DNA of 9,241 nt from Jatrophihabitans sp. (GCA_025966255.1 JAOPVG010000212.1:1-9241), one strand, 5' to 3'; positions 1 to 5,947 are shown, counted from the first letter of the stretch. The notes: generated by a model from the letters alone, not told the origin. Made by a program: numbers and translations.

Positions 1-16
1 CGAGCACCAATCTCAC
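1..16 (-). CDS. adk: adenylate kinase, first five codons only (continues outside window)
   Basis: Adk interconverts ATP plus AMP with two ADP in the cytoplasm. Only a GTG start (16-14) and four more full codons are inside the window, reading MRLVL; this is the beginning of the family N-terminus (M-R-L-V-L-L-G-P-P-G-A-G-K, the P-loop approach, mostly beyond the edge). A good ribosome-binding region, GAGGGAAGGG, lies about nine bases upstream. The place directly after secY is the common actinobacterial and Bacillus order (secY-adk-map). The call rests on five residues plus synteny, so it is strong by context but weak by sequence. Confidence 0.8.
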
Positions 17-48
17 GCGGCTCGCCCTTCCCTCGTGACAGCGAACAT
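13..48 (-). other. possible bridge ORF between secY and adk (11 codons)
   Basis: This frame, MFAVTREGRAA, begins 14 nt after the secY stop and ends with TGA at 15-13, overlapping the adk GTG as GTGA. It encloses the GAGGGAAGGG ribosome-binding region of adk. There is no family match. The same frame is also the tail of a long out-of-frame shadow through secY, so coding status is doubtful. Confidence 0.15.
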
Positions 49-62
49 GTGGCTCGCCGCGA

Positions 63-1379
63 TCAGCGCAGGAAGCCTTCGTAGTTGCGCTGCATCAACT
101 GGCTCTCGATCTGCTTCACCGTGTCCAGGCCGACGCCGACCATGATCAGCACCGCGGTACCACCGAACGGGAAGTTCTGATTGTTTCCGCTGGTGATGTT
201 GAAGAAGAAGTTCGGCAGGACAGCCACTATTCCGAGGTACAGCGAGCCCGGCAGGGTGATCCGGGACAACACGAACTGCAGGTACTCCGCCGTCGGTCGG
301 CCCGGACGGATGCCGGGGATGAACCCGCCGTAGCGCTTCATGTCGTCGGCTCGTTCGACGGGATCGAACGTGATGCCGACATAGAAGTAGGCGAAGAAGA
401 TGATCAGCAGGAAGTACACGGTGAGGTAGGACCACGACTGCTGGTCGAGCAGATACTGGTTGACCCACCTCGCGAAACCGCTGGTGTTGTTGCTGCTGAC
501 GAGCTGACTGATCAGCTGTGGGATGTACAGCAGGGACGACGCGAAGATCACCGGGATGACGCCGGCCTGGTTCACCTTCAACGGCAGATACGTGGACGTG
601 CCGCCGTATTGCCTTCGTCCGACCATTCGCTTCGCGTACTGCACCGGTATTCGGCGCTGGGCCTGTTCGACGAAGACCACTGCGACGATGATCGCCAGCC
701 CCAGCAGGCAGATCAGGGTGAACACGAACACGCCCGCGTTCTGCAGGATGACGTGGCCCTCGTTCGGGATGCGGGCCGCGATCGAGGTGAACATCAGCAC
801 GCTCATGCCGTTACCGACGCCACGGTCGGTGACGAGCTCACCGAGCCACATGATGACGCCGGTGCCGGCGGTCATCGTGATGACCATGGTCGTGAGGGTG
901 TAGACGTCCTGGTGGTACAGGATCGACTGGCAGGCACTCGACGAGCCCTGGAACAGCTGCCCCGACCGCGCCAGGGCGATAAACCCCGTCGACTGCAGGA
1001 TCGCGAGACCCATCGTCAGGTAACGGCTGTACTGCGTCAGCTTCTGCTGACCCGACTGCCCTTCCTTCTTCAACTGCTCGAAGCGTGGAATGACCACCAC
1101 GAGCAGCTGGATGATGATGCTCGCGGTGATGTACGGCATGATGCCGAGAGCGAAGACGGAGAGCCGCAGCAGCGCGCCGCCGGAGAACAGATTGATCAGC
1201 GAATAGATGTTCTTGCTGCTCTGGGAGGCGCCCGCGAGGCAGTTGTTGATCGCCGTCGTGTTGGTGTTCGGCGTCGGGATCGACGCGCCCAACCGGTACA
1301 ACGCCAGCATCGCGAGCGTGAAGAGCAGCTTCTTTCGCAGGTCAGGCGTCCGAAACGCCGATGCGAACGCGCTGAGCAC
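63..1379 (-). CDS. secY: preprotein translocase subunit SecY (GTG start)
   Basis: SecY is the channel of the SecYEG translocon in the cytoplasmic membrane; it accepts substrates from SecA or from ribosomes docked through SRP. The 438 residues fit the family. About ten membrane segments can be traced: 18-35, 75-97, 118-137, 158-180, 190-205, 215-238, 272-293, 316-336, 376-395 and 407-424. The plug region is around LINLFSGGAL (61-70) after TM1, with the TM2 motif GIMPYITASIIIQLL (79-93). Cytosolic loops that contact SecA and the ribosome carry EQAQRRIPVQYAKR (238-251) and ERADDMKRYGGFIPGIRPGR (342-361). The start is GTG at 1379 with AGGAGG four bases upstream. A 46-nt gap leads to adk. Transcription is probably partly independent of the ribosomal block, judging by the stem-loops upstream. 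Confidence 0.98.
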   Translation of the reverse strand: MLSAFASAFRTPDLRKKLLFTLAMLALYRLGASIPTPNTNTTAINNCLAGASQSSKNIYSLINLFSGGALLRLSVFALGIMPYITASIIIQLLVVVIPRFEQLKKEGQSGQQKLTQYSRYLTMGLAILQSTGFIALARSGQLFQGSSSACQSILYHQDVYTLTTMVITMTAGTGVIMWLGELVTDRGVGNGMSVLMFTSIAARIPNEGHVILQNAGVFVFTLICLLGLAIIVAVVFVEQAQRRIPVQYAKRMVGRRQYGGTSTYLPLKVNQAGVIPVIFASSLLYIPQLISQLVSSNNTSGFARWVNQYLLDQQSWSYLTVYFLLIIFFAYFYVGITFDPVERADDMKRYGGFIPGIRPGRPTAEYLQFVLSRITLPGSLYLGIVAVLPNFFFNITSGNNQNFPFGGTAVLIMVGVGLDTVKQIESQLMQRNYEGFLR

Positions 1380-1450
1380 AGATCCTCCTGCTGCGAAACT
1401 GTCGAATTGCCTGGTGCGGGTGCCGGACGACCGCGAGCGCCGCCGTACCG

Positions 1451-1519
1451 GGCGCCGTCGGCGCCAACTGGTCCGCTCAGGCTAACAGCCGTCGGCGGAC
1501 CCCCACTTACGGTAGTGGG
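1451..1519 (-). other. three further stem-loops in the rplO-secY interval
   Basis: Downstream of the strong hairpin, reading the minus strand, come three more. CCCACT/AGTGGG has a 6-base loop (1502-1519). GTCCGC/GCGGAC encloses an inner GGCT/AGCC stem (1471-1500). GGCGCC-GAC-GGCGCC is the third (1451-1465). They leave about 71 nt before secY. Together they look like a structured 5' leader or a terminator cluster; GC-rich DNA makes some hairpins likely by chance. The rest of this 207-bp interval shows no coding frame that fits both neighbours. Confidence 0.35.
1479..1484 (-). promoter_or_regulatory. weak candidate -10 element for secY-adk
   Basis: TAGCCT on the minus strand fits the actinobacterial TANNNT -10 form. 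No TTGACA-like -35 is seen 16-18 bases upstream, and the hexamer lies within a hairpin, so support is slight. It is listed because a separate secY promoter is expected after the stem-loop at 1537-1560. Confidence 0.15.
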
Positions 1520-1536
1520 CGCACCGGGCTCCCGGG

Positions 1537-1560
1537 GCCCGGACCGCGTTCGGTCCGGGC
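1537..1560 (-). terminator. strong GC stem-loop after rplO, possible terminator or attenuator
   Basis: GCCCGGACC and GGTCCGGGC form a perfect 9-bp stem around a 6-base loop, starting 26 nt past the rplO stop. No U-tract follows on the minus strand (the next bases are CCCGGGAGCC), so by the E. coli model it would be weak; U-less hairpin terminators have been proposed in actinobacteria. The location between the ribosomal block and secY favours a partial terminator. The stem is nearly symmetric, so strand is inferred from context. Confidence 0.45.
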
Positions 1561-1586
1561 TCGGTAAGAACTCCGGTGCGCCACTG

Positions 1587-2033
1587 TCAGAGCTGGGTCG
1601 CCGATCCGCCGGCCGCAGTGATCTTCTCGCGGGCACTGTCGGAGAAGGCGTTGGCCGTGATGTCGAGCTTCACGCCCAGGTCGCCGTTTCCGAGCACCTT
1701 GACCACCTCGCCCTTGCGGACGGCGCCGGCCTGCACGAGGTCGTCGACCCCGACCGTCCCGCCCTCTGGGAACAGCTGGGCCAGGGTCGCGACGTTGACG
1801 ACCTGGTACTCGACCCGGAAGCGGTTCTTGAAGCCCTTGAGCTTCGGCATCCGCATATGGATCGGCATCTGGCCGCCCTCGAAGGCCGCAGGCACCTGAT
1901 AACGGGCCTTGGTGCCCTTGGTGCCGCGTCCGGCCGTCTTGCCGCGCTTGCCGCCCTCACCGCGACCCACGCGGGTCTTGCGGGTGTGGGCGCCGTCGGC
2001 GGGCCGCAGGTGATGAACCTTGAGGTTCCCCAT
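1587..2033 (-). CDS. rplO: 50S ribosomal protein L15
   Basis: L15 is a late-assembly 50S protein that binds 23S rRNA through an extended basic N-terminus. It is 148 residues, the usual length. It starts [20 protein letters not shown] and has the Gly/Arg-rich [20 protein letters not shown] (about 21-40), then the globular part with [20 protein letters not shown] and the [20 protein letters not shown] strand segment. The start is 3 nt after rpmD. In this genome it is the last gene of the spc-type ribosomal block; a 207-nt non-coding interval with stem-loops follows before secY, unlike the tight joins elsewhere. Confidence 0.98.
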   Translation of the reverse strand: MGNLKVHHLRPADGAHTRKTRVGRGEGGKRGKTAGRGTKGTKARYQVPAAFEGGQMPIHMRMPKLKGFKNRFRVEYQVVNVATLAQLFPEGGTVGVDDLVQAGAVRKGEVVKVLGNGDLGVKLDITANAFSDSAREKITAAGGSATQL

Positions 2034-2036
2034 GAG

Positions 2037-2219
2037 TTACTCGACCTCCTCGACCGACACGAGGTGCGTGACGGTCTGGACCATGCCGCGGATCTCCGGG
2101 CGGTCCTCCTTGACGACGGTGTCGTGCATGCGCTTGAGCCCGAGCGTCCGCAACGTCTCGCGCTGGTTGCGCTTTTCACTGATCCCCGACTTCGTCTGGG
2201 TGATCTTCAAACGACTCAC
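2037..2219 (-). CDS. rpmD: 50S ribosomal protein L30 (GTG start)
   Basis: L30 is a small globular 50S protein bound to 23S rRNA near 5S rRNA. The protein is 60 residues, the bacterial norm. It reads MSRLKITQTKSGISEKRNQR from a GTG start (2219-2217), then ETLRTLGLKRMHDTVVKEDR and PEIRGMVQTVTHLV, all hallmark L30 sequence. The GTG is preferred because no ATG fits the family start, and GGGAGG in the last rpsE codons lies nine bases upstream. The frame is open further upstream, out of frame with rpsE, but that is a shadow. Three bases separate its TAA from the rplO ATG. Confidence 0.96.
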   Translation of the reverse strand: MSRLKITQTKSGISEKRNQRETLRTLGLKRMHDTVVKEDRPEIRGMVQTVTHLVSVEEVE

Positions 2220-2224
2220 GACGG

Positions 2225-2854
2225 TCAGCCTCCCTGCCCGGCCCGCGCGCGCAGCATGCCGGCGGGAGCGACGTCCTCGAGAGGCAGGCCGCGGCGAGCC
2301 GCAACTTCCTCCGGGCGGACGAGCATCTGCAGGGCTGCGACCGTGGCGTGCACGATGTTGATCGGGTTGTCCGAGCCGAGCGACTTCGACAGGACGTCGT
2401 GGATTCCGGCGCACTCGAGCACGGCACGCACCGGGCCACCGGCGATGACGCCGGTACCGGGGCTGGCCGGCTTGAGCAGCACGACACCGGCGGCCTTCTC
2501 ACCCTGCACCGGGTGCGGGATGGTCTGCTGGATCCGCGGCACCTTGAAGAAGTTCTTCTTGGCCTCCTCGACGCCCTTGGCGATCGCGGCCGGAACCTCC
2601 TTCGCCTTGCCGTAGCCGACGCCCACCGTGCCGTCACCGTCGCCGACGACCACGAGAGCCGTGAAACTGAAGCGCCGGCCACCCTTGACCACCTTCGCGA
2701 CGCGGTTGATCGTCACGACGCGCTCGAGGTTCGTGCTCTTCTCGGCTGGGCCGCCACGACCGCCGTCGCGACGGTCACGACGCTCGCCGCGCTCGCCACC
2801 GCCGCCGGTGCGCTCGTTTCCGCCAGTGCGGGCTCCCCGCTGCGGTCCAGGCAT
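2225..2854 (-). CDS. rpsE: 30S ribosomal protein S5
   Basis: S5 lies on the 30S back, contributes to decoding accuracy and, with S3 and S4, forms the mRNA entry helicase site; spectinomycin resistance can map here. From the ATG at 2854 it is 209 residues. Residues 1-40 form a Gly/Arg-rich low-complexity leader (many RGE/RDG units) that actinobacterial S5 proteins commonly carry. The double-stranded-RNA-binding-like domain (about 43-106) includes [20 protein letters not shown] and the [11 protein letters not shown] loop; the C-terminal domain has [20 protein letters not shown] and [13 protein letters not shown]. The start is chosen from GAAGGAAG upstream; an in-frame ATG at 2959 lies inside rplR and is rejected. 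rpmD begins 5 nt after the stop. Confidence 0.97.
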   Translation of the reverse strand: MPGPQRGARTGGNERTGGGGERGERRDRRDGGRGGPAEKSTNLERVVTINRVAKVVKGGRRFSFTALVVVGDGDGTVGVGYGKAKEVPAAIAKGVEEAKKNFFKVPRIQQTIPHPVQGEKAAGVVLLKPASPGTGVIAGGPVRAVLECAGIHDVLSKSLGSDNPINIVHATVAALQMLVRPEEVAARRGLPLEDVAPAGMLRARAGQGG

Positions 2855-2883
2855 CAGATACTTCCTTCGGTTGCTTTGCTCAT
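2854..2883 (-). other. possible bridge ORF between rplR and rpsE (9 codons)
   Basis: This frame, MSKATEGSI, starts two bases after the rplR stop, and its TGA (2856-2854) overlaps the rpsE ATG as TGATG. It contains the GAAGGAAG ribosome-binding site of rpsE. At nine codons it is easily explained by chance and is listed only as one instance of the pattern seen in the larger gaps. Confidence 0.15.
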
Positions 2884-2885
2884 GT

Positions 2886-3275
2886 TCAGAATTCCAATCC
2901 GGCTTCGCGGGCGGCGCCGGCGAATGCCGCGATCCGGCCGGTGTAGGTGTTGCCGCCACGGTCGAAGACGACCTTGGTCACGCCGGCGGCCTTGGCCGCA
3001 TCGGCCAACTGGGTGCCGACCTGACGCGCCTGCTCCGACTTGTCGCCGCCGGTCAGCTTGTACGTCGACGCCGAGGCGATGGTGACGCCCTTGGAGTCGT
3101 CGACGAGCTGGACGAACAGGTGACGCGACGACCGCGTGACCACCAGCCGCGGCCGGTCGGTGGATCCGACGACCTTCTTGCGCAGCCGGAAGTGCCGACG
3201 GGACTTGGCGGCCCGACGCACGGCCGAGACACCGGCCGACGTACGAGCCTGCTTGACGATTACCGAGGCACCCAT
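2886..3275 (-). CDS. rplR: 50S ribosomal protein L18
   Basis: L18 binds 5S rRNA and helps attach it to the 50S central protuberance with L5. The product is 129 residues, slightly longer than the about 117 of E. coli because of an N-terminal stretch ([20 protein letters not shown]). The core [40 protein letters not shown] and the end [20 protein letters not shown] then AREAGLEF are typical. The start overlaps the rplF stop (TAATG), and no separate strong ribosome-binding site is needed. A 31-nt gap follows before rpsE. Confidence 0.97.
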   Translation of the reverse strand: MGASVIVKQARTSAGVSAVRRAAKSRRHFRLRKKVVGSTDRPRLVVTRSSRHLFVQLVDDSKGVTIASASTYKLTGGDKSEQARQVGTQLADAAKAAGVTKVVFDRGGNTYTGRIAAFAGAAREAGLEF

Positions 3276-3817
3276 TACTTCTTACCGGCCTTTCCAGCCT
3301 TGCGTCGTATGACCTCGCCCGCGTAGCGCACGCCCTTGCCCTTGTACGGGTCGGGCTTGCGCAGCTTGCGGATCTTGGCGGCCACTTCGCCGACCTTCTG
3401 CTTGTCGATCCCCTCGACGGCGAACCGGGTCGGGGCCTCCACGCGGAACGTGATGCCCTCCGGAGCCGGCACGAGCACCGGGTGCGAGAACCCGAGCGCG
3501 AACTCGAGATCGCTGCCCTTGGCGACCACGCGGTAACCGGTGCCGACGATCTCGAGGCGCTTGGTGTAACCGTCCGTCACTCCGATGACCATGTTGGCCA
3601 CCAGCGTGCGGGACAGGCCGTGCAGCGACTTGGAGACCCGCTCCTCGTCCGGGCGGACCAGGGTGATGGTGCCGGTGTCGTCCCGCGTGACCGTGATCGG
3701 CTCGGCGACGACGTGCGACAGCGTGCCCTTGGGGCCCTTTACCGTGACGGTCTGACCGTCGATGTTCACGTCGACGCCCGAGGGGACGGCGACCGGAAGC
3801 TTTCCGATGCGACTCAT
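3275..3817 (-). CDS. rplF: 50S ribosomal protein L6
   Basis: L6 binds 23S rRNA near the sarcin-ricin loop and the factor-binding region. It is 180 residues, standard for the family. It begins [20 protein letters not shown] and has two tandem L6 folds (about 1-82 and 83-170), with the late signature [20 protein letters not shown] at 154-173 and a lysine-rich end. The ATG is preceded by a strong AGGAGGAG seven bases upstream. The TAA overlaps the rplR ATG by one base (TAATG), so L18 is coupled. Between rpsH and rplF a GTG-started seven-codon frame also overlaps both neighbours, but the gap is only 16 nt and I give it no weight. Confidence 0.98.
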   Translation of the reverse strand: MSRIGKLPVAVPSGVDVNIDGQTVTVKGPKGTLSHVVAEPITVTRDDTGTITLVRPDEERVSKSLHGLSRTLVANMVIGVTDGYTKRLEIVGTGYRVVAKGSDLEFALGFSHPVLVPAPEGITFRVEAPTRFAVEGIDKQKVGEVAAKIRKLRKPDPYKGKGVRYAGEVIRRKAGKAGKK

Positions 3818-3833
3818 GCTTGGTCTCCTCCTC

Positions 3834-4241
3834 TCACCAGACGTAGGCGAGAACTTCTCCGCCTACTCCGCGCTTGGTGGCCTGCCGATCGGTCAGCAGG
3901 CCGGACGACGTCGAGATGATCGCGGTGCCCAGGCCACCGAGGACGCGTGGCATTCCCGTCGACTTCGCGTACACGCGCAGACCGGGCTTCGAAACGCGCC
4001 GGACCCCGGCGATGCTGCGCTCCCGGTTCGGGCCGTACTTCAGCTCGACGGTGAGCACGCGGCCGACCTGGCCCTCGGGTGCATCGGCGATCTTGAAGCC
4101 GGCGATGTAACCCTCCTGCTTCAGGATCTCGGCGATGTGGCCCTTGAGCTTGGAATGCGGCATGACCACGGTGTCGTGGAACGCCGTGTTGGCGTTGCGC
4201 ACCCGCGTGAGCATGTCGGCGATCGGATCGGTCATTGTCAT
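3834..4241 (-). CDS. rpsH: 30S ribosomal protein S8
   Basis: S8 is a primary 16S rRNA binder in the central domain; in E. coli it is also the translational repressor of the spc operon. The product is 135 residues, normal length. [20 protein letters not shown] at the N-terminus and [20 protein letters not shown] (102-121) are diagnostic, and the C-terminus GGEVLAYVW matches the family. Two ATGs are possible: 4241 (MTMTDP) and 4235 (MTDP); I list the longer, but most S8 proteins start MTDP-like, so 4235 is a real alternative. The Shine-Dalgarno match is poor (GAGAAAG 11 bases upstream), which stands out in this cluster. rplF follows 16 nt after the stop. Confidence 0.96.
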   Translation of the reverse strand: MTMTDPIADMLTRVRNANTAFHDTVVMPHSKLKGHIAEILKQEGYIAGFKIADAPEGQVGRVLTVELKYGPNRERSIAGVRRVSKPGLRVYAKSTGMPRVLGGLGTAIISTSSGLLTDRQATKRGVGGEVLAYVW

Positions 4242-4249
4242 TGCATCAA

Positions 4250-4327
4250 CTACTTTCTCGCCGCGGTTCCCGCAGGCCTACGGTGAAGAGTGGTTTCGAC
4301 GAAGCTTGCAAGTCGAACGATGAGCAT
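4250..4327 (-). other. possible bridge ORF between rpsN and rpsH (25 codons)
   Basis: A 25-codon frame starts at ATG 4327-4325, overlapping the rpsN TAA as TAATG, and ends with TAG at 4252-4250, eight bases before the rpsH ATG. The peptide starts [16 protein letters not shown] and ends in RPAGTAARK. In the same frame past the TAG comes ATG-CAA-TGA, whose TGA overlaps the rpsH start as ATGA. rpsH has only a weak ribosome-binding site, so delivery of ribosomes by this frame would be useful. It has no recognisable family and could be chance. Confidence 0.25.
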
Positions 4328-4512
4328 TACCAAGAAGATTTGGTCACGCCGGGCAGCTCGCCCGCGTGCGCCATTTCGCGGAAGCAGATCCGGCAAAGAC
4401 CGAACTTGCGATACACCGCCTGCGAGCGGCCGCAGCGCTGGCAGCGCGAGTACCCGCGCACCTTGAACTTCGGCTTGGCCGCCGCCTTGTTCCGAAGGGC
4501 TGTCTTTGCCAT
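4327..4512 (-). CDS. rpsN: 30S ribosomal protein S14, type Z (zinc-binding)
   Basis: S14 binds 16S rRNA in the 30S head next to S3 and S10. At 61 residues this is the short zinc-binding form (rpsN1 / rpsZ type) typical of Gram-positives, rather than the about 101-residue zinc-independent form. The four zinc ligands are visible as CQRC (24-27) and CRIC (40-43), framed by KVRGYSRC and [18 protein letters not shown]. The ATG (4512-4510) sits one base after the rplE TGA. In several actinobacteria a second, cysteine-free S14 under Zur control substitutes in zinc starvation; whether this genome has one cannot be seen here. The stop is followed by an 85-nt gap before rpsH. Confidence 0.98.
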   Translation of the reverse strand: MAKTALRNKAAAKPKFKVRGYSRCQRCGRSQAVYRKFGLCRICFREMAHAGELPGVTKSSW

Positions 4513-4513
4513 G

Positions 4514-5092
4514 TCAGCTGCTTCTCTCTGTGTCGCGGAACGGGAAGCCGAGCGCCCGGAGCAGCGCGCGTCCCTCGTCGTCGTTCGCCGCGGTCGTGAC
4601 CACGGTGATGTCCATGCCGCGGGTGCGGTCGATCGAATCGGGATCGATCTCGTGGAACATCGACTGCTCGGTGAGGCCGAACGTGTAGTTGCCGTTGCCG
4701 TCGAACTGGCGGTCCGACAGCCCACGGAAGTCGCGGATCCGAGGCAGGGCCAGGGAGAGCAGCCGGTCCAGGAACTCCCACATCCGGTCGCCGCGCAGGG
4801 TGACCTTCGCGCCGATCGGCATACCCTCGCGCAGCTTGAACTGCGCGATCGACTTGCGGGCCTTCTGCACGAGCGGCTTCTGGCCGGTGATCAGCGCGAG
4901 GTCACGGACCGCGCCATCCATCAGCTTGCTGTCCTTGGCCGCCTGGCCGACGCCCATGTTGACGACGATCTTGGTGAGCCCGGGGACCTGCATCGGGTTG
5001 CCGAAGGAGAACTGCTCGGTCAGCGCCGGCACGATCTCCTCGCGGTAGCGCACCTTGAGCCGCGGCGCGGGAACCTCGGTAGCCGTGGTCAT
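4514..5092 (-). CDS. rplE: 50S ribosomal protein L5
   Basis: L5 binds 5S rRNA with L18 and forms part of the central protuberance, touching P-site tRNA. From the chosen ATG (5092) it is 192 residues; E. coli L5 is about 179, with the extra residues mostly at the N-terminus ([13 protein letters not shown]). Family landmarks are [11 protein letters not shown] (41-51), [20 protein letters not shown] (70-89), [12 protein letters not shown] (90-101) and the C-terminal [20 protein letters not shown] block (146-165). The start is set by AGGAGG seven bases upstream; the in-frame longer form from 5182 is rejected. The TGA is separated from the rpsN ATG by a single base, so S14 is tightly coupled to L5. 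Confidence 0.97.
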   Translation of the reverse strand: MTTATEVPAPRLKVRYREEIVPALTEQFSFGNPMQVPGLTKIVVNMGVGQAAKDSKLMDGAVRDLALITGQKPLVQKARKSIAQFKLREGMPIGAKVTLRGDRMWEFLDRLLSLALPRIRDFRGLSDRQFDGNGNYTFGLTEQSMFHEIDPDSIDRTRGMDITVVTTAANDDEGRALLRALGFPFRDTERSS

Positions 5093-5127
5093 GCCGAAAC
5101 CTCCTGGCTCTTCGCGCGAGCGCTCAT
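5089..5127 (-). other. possible bridge ORF between rplX and rplE (12 codons)
   Basis: This frame, [12 protein letters not shown], starts at ATG 5127-5125, overlapping the rplX stop (TGATG). It ends at TGA 5091-5089, overlapping the rplE ATG (ATGA). It contains the AGGAGG of rplE, so a ribosome terminating on it would stand directly at the rplE start. There is no homology to judge by. It is short enough to be chance, but it repeats the two-sided overlap seen in other gaps. Confidence 0.25.
5100..5105 (-). promoter_or_regulatory. strong ribosome-binding site that fixes the rplE start
   Basis: AGGAGG on the minus strand lies seven bases before the ATG at 5092-5090. It decides between this ATG and the in-frame upstream ATG at 5182, which would lie inside rplX and would add 30 residues (including [16 protein letters not shown]) unlike any L5. 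Confidence 0.85.
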
Positions 5128-5444
5128 CACAGATCCTTTCCCGAGCGGCGGGACACGCGCACGTTGCGGCCGCTCTCCTCATGACGCCGGTAGCCGACGC
5201 GCGTGGCCTGGCCGTCGTCGTCGATCACCATGACGTTGCTGGCACTGATCGGCGCCTCGATGTGCTCGATGCCGCCTGCCTTCGCACCGCGGTTGGTGGT
5301 CGTGACCGCGGTGTGCTTCTTGACGCGGTTCACGCCCTCGACGACGACTTTGTTCGTCAACGGGTCGGCCGCGATGACCTTGCCCTTGATGCCGCGGTCC
5401 TTGCCGGCGATAACGACGACCTCGTCGCCCTTCTTGACCTTCAT
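5127..5444 (-). CDS. rplX: 50S ribosomal protein L24
   Basis: L24 is one of the two proteins that initiate 50S assembly, binding the 5' domain of 23S rRNA. It is 105 residues, the normal length. The N-terminal KOW motif is clear ([20 protein letters not shown], then GKVIAADP), followed by the [15 protein letters not shown] strand and the [20 protein letters not shown] segment, both typical. The ATG is preceded by GAGGAAG about five bases upstream, within the copy of the 13-bp repeat. The stop is followed by a 34-nt spacer, and the stop region TGATGAGCG is identical over nine bases to that at the end of rplN. In E. coli the S8 repressor site lies at the rplX-rplE junction; I did not recognise an equivalent here. 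Confidence 0.98.
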   Translation of the reverse strand: MKVKKGDEVVVIAGKDRGIKGKVIAADPLTNKVVVEGVNRVKKHTAVTTTNRGAKAGGIEHIEAPISASNVMVIDDDGQATRVGYRRHEESGRNVRVSRRSGKDL

Positions 5445-5452
5445 CGGACTTC

Positions 5453-5525
5453 CTCGCTGCGCTCGTCTGCCCTCTGAAGGGCAAAAGCAACCTTGCTGTG
5501 CCTATGGATTCGCTCGCTGCGCTCG
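5453..5525. repeat. 13-bp direct repeat pair flanking the rplN-rplX spacer
   Basis: The 13-mer ctcgctgcgctcg occurs exactly at 5453-5465 and 5513-5525 on the plus strand, 60 bp apart. One copy begins four bases past the rplN stop and the other overlaps the purine-rich ribosome-binding region of rplX. Similar CGAGCGCAGCGAG-like words are, to my recollection, dispersed near gene ends in some high-GC actinobacteria, so this may be one family member rather than a local duplication. Confidence 0.6.
5468..5483 (-). other. short perfect stem-loop in the rplN-rplX spacer
   Basis: On the minus strand TGCCCT-TCAG-AGGGCA forms a 6-bp perfect stem with a 4-base loop, centred between the two 13-bp repeats. 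No U-tract follows on the transcribed strand, so it is not a standard intrinsic terminator. It may be an mRNA processing or stability element, or chance. It lies 23 nt upstream of the rplX ATG, clear of the ribosome-binding site. Confidence 0.4.
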
Positions 5526-5529
5526 CTCA

Positions 5530-5898
5530 TCACAAAACCTCGGGTGCCAGAGAAATGATCTTCATAAACCGCTTGTCGCGGAGCTCGCGACCCACCGGGC
5601 CGAAGATGCGAGTGCCTCGCGGCTCACCGTCGGCCTTGATGAGCACCGCAGCGTTCTCGTCGAAGCGGATGTAGCTGCCGTCGGGACGGCGGCGCTCCTT
5701 GACGGTGCGCACGATGACCGCCTTGACGACGTCGCCCTTCTTGACGCCGGCGCCGGGCAGCGCGTCCTTGACGGTGGCGACGATGATGTCGCCGATCCCG
5801 GCGTAGCGCCGGCCCGAGCCGCCCATCACCCGGATGCACAAGATTTCCTTGGCCCCGGTGTTGTCGGCGACCCGAAGTCGCGACTCCTGCTGAATCAC
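5530..5898 (-). CDS. rplN: 50S ribosomal protein L14 (GTG start)
   Basis: L14 binds 23S rRNA at the subunit interface and forms inter-subunit bridges to helix 44 of 16S rRNA. It is 122 residues, the invariant bacterial length. [20 protein letters not shown] at the N-terminus and the signature [20 protein letters not shown] plus [11 protein letters not shown] (about residues 55-85) fix the identity. The start codon is GTG (5898-5896), chosen because MIQQES is the conserved family start and GGGAG lies about eight bases upstream. This is the first gene of the spc-type block. The stop is followed by an 85-nt spacer before rplX with direct repeats, a hairpin and a 29-codon frame. Confidence 0.97.
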   Translation of the reverse strand: MIQQESRLRVADNTGAKEILCIRVMGGSGRRYAGIGDIIVATVKDALPGAGVKKGDVVKAVIVRTVKERRRPDGSYIRFDENAAVLIKADGEPRGTRIFGPVGRELRDKRFMKIISLAPEVL

Positions 5899-5927
5899 TG
5901 CTTACTCCCAGAACTTGGTGGCCGCAT
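5895..5927 (-). other. possible bridge ORF between rpsQ and rplN (10 codons)
   Basis: This frame, [10 protein letters not shown], lies inside the rpsQ-rplN gap. Its ATG (5927-5925) has a GAGG nine bases upstream, and its TGA (5897-5895) overlaps the rplN GTG start as GTGA. It begins 20 nt after the rpsQ stop, so unlike some neighbouring cases it is not start-coupled. No homology is recognisable and it may be chance. Confidence 0.2.
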
Positions 5928-5947
5928 GGCTTGCTTGCCTCGCGTGC

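Larger units (their letters stand above)
5441..5530 (-). other. possible bridge ORF between rplN and rplX (29 codons)
   Basis: A 29-codon frame starts at ATG 5530-5528, overlapping the rplN TGA as TGATG. It ends at TGA 5443-5441, overlapping the rplX ATG as ATGA, so it spans the 85-nt gap exactly. The peptide begins [13 protein letters not shown] and ends [10 protein letters not shown]; the SER-rich ends are encoded by the two 13-bp repeats. It has no recognisable family, and the repeat content argues that at least part of it was not shaped as protein. The two-sided overlap is its main support. Confidence 0.3.

Noticed and set aside
1196..1636. minus-strand frame spanning the end of rplO, the spacer and the start of secY
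   Set aside because: Starts inside rplO and stops inside secY in another frame; Arg/Ser/Pro-rich with no family features, so it does not qualify as a bridge ORF.
609..2615. 668-codon plus-strand open frame across secY, rplO, rpmD and rpsE
   Set aside because: It is antisense to four certain genes, has no recognisable domain, and shows the Arg/Asp/Leu/Ala-rich composition of a GC-rich reverse-frame shadow.
2225..2959. longer rpsE with start at 2959
   Set aside because: The extra 35 residues overlap rplR out of frame; a good ribosome-binding site precedes the ATG at 2854.
3814..3837. GTG-started 7-codon frame overlapping the rpsH stop and rplF start
   Set aside because: The gap is only 16 nt, the start is GTG with no binding site, and rplF has its own strong AGGAGGAG; chance is the simplest explanation.
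4514..5182. longer rplE with start at 5182
   Set aside because: The extra 30 residues overlap rplX and are unlike L5; AGGAGG is placed correctly for the ATG at 5092.
4235..5233. 332-codon plus-strand frame opposite rpsN, rplE and rplX
   Set aside because: Lies wholly antisense to certain ribosomal genes and has typical shadow composition.
5468..5483. rplN-rplX hairpin as an intrinsic terminator
   Set aside because: Only a 6-bp stem, no U-tract on the transcribed strand, and essential genes of the same operon follow directly.
5899..5947. promoter or terminator at the S10/spc boundary (rpsQ-rplN)
   Set aside because: E. coli has a boundary here, but I see no stem-loop and no -35/-10 pair in these 49 bases.
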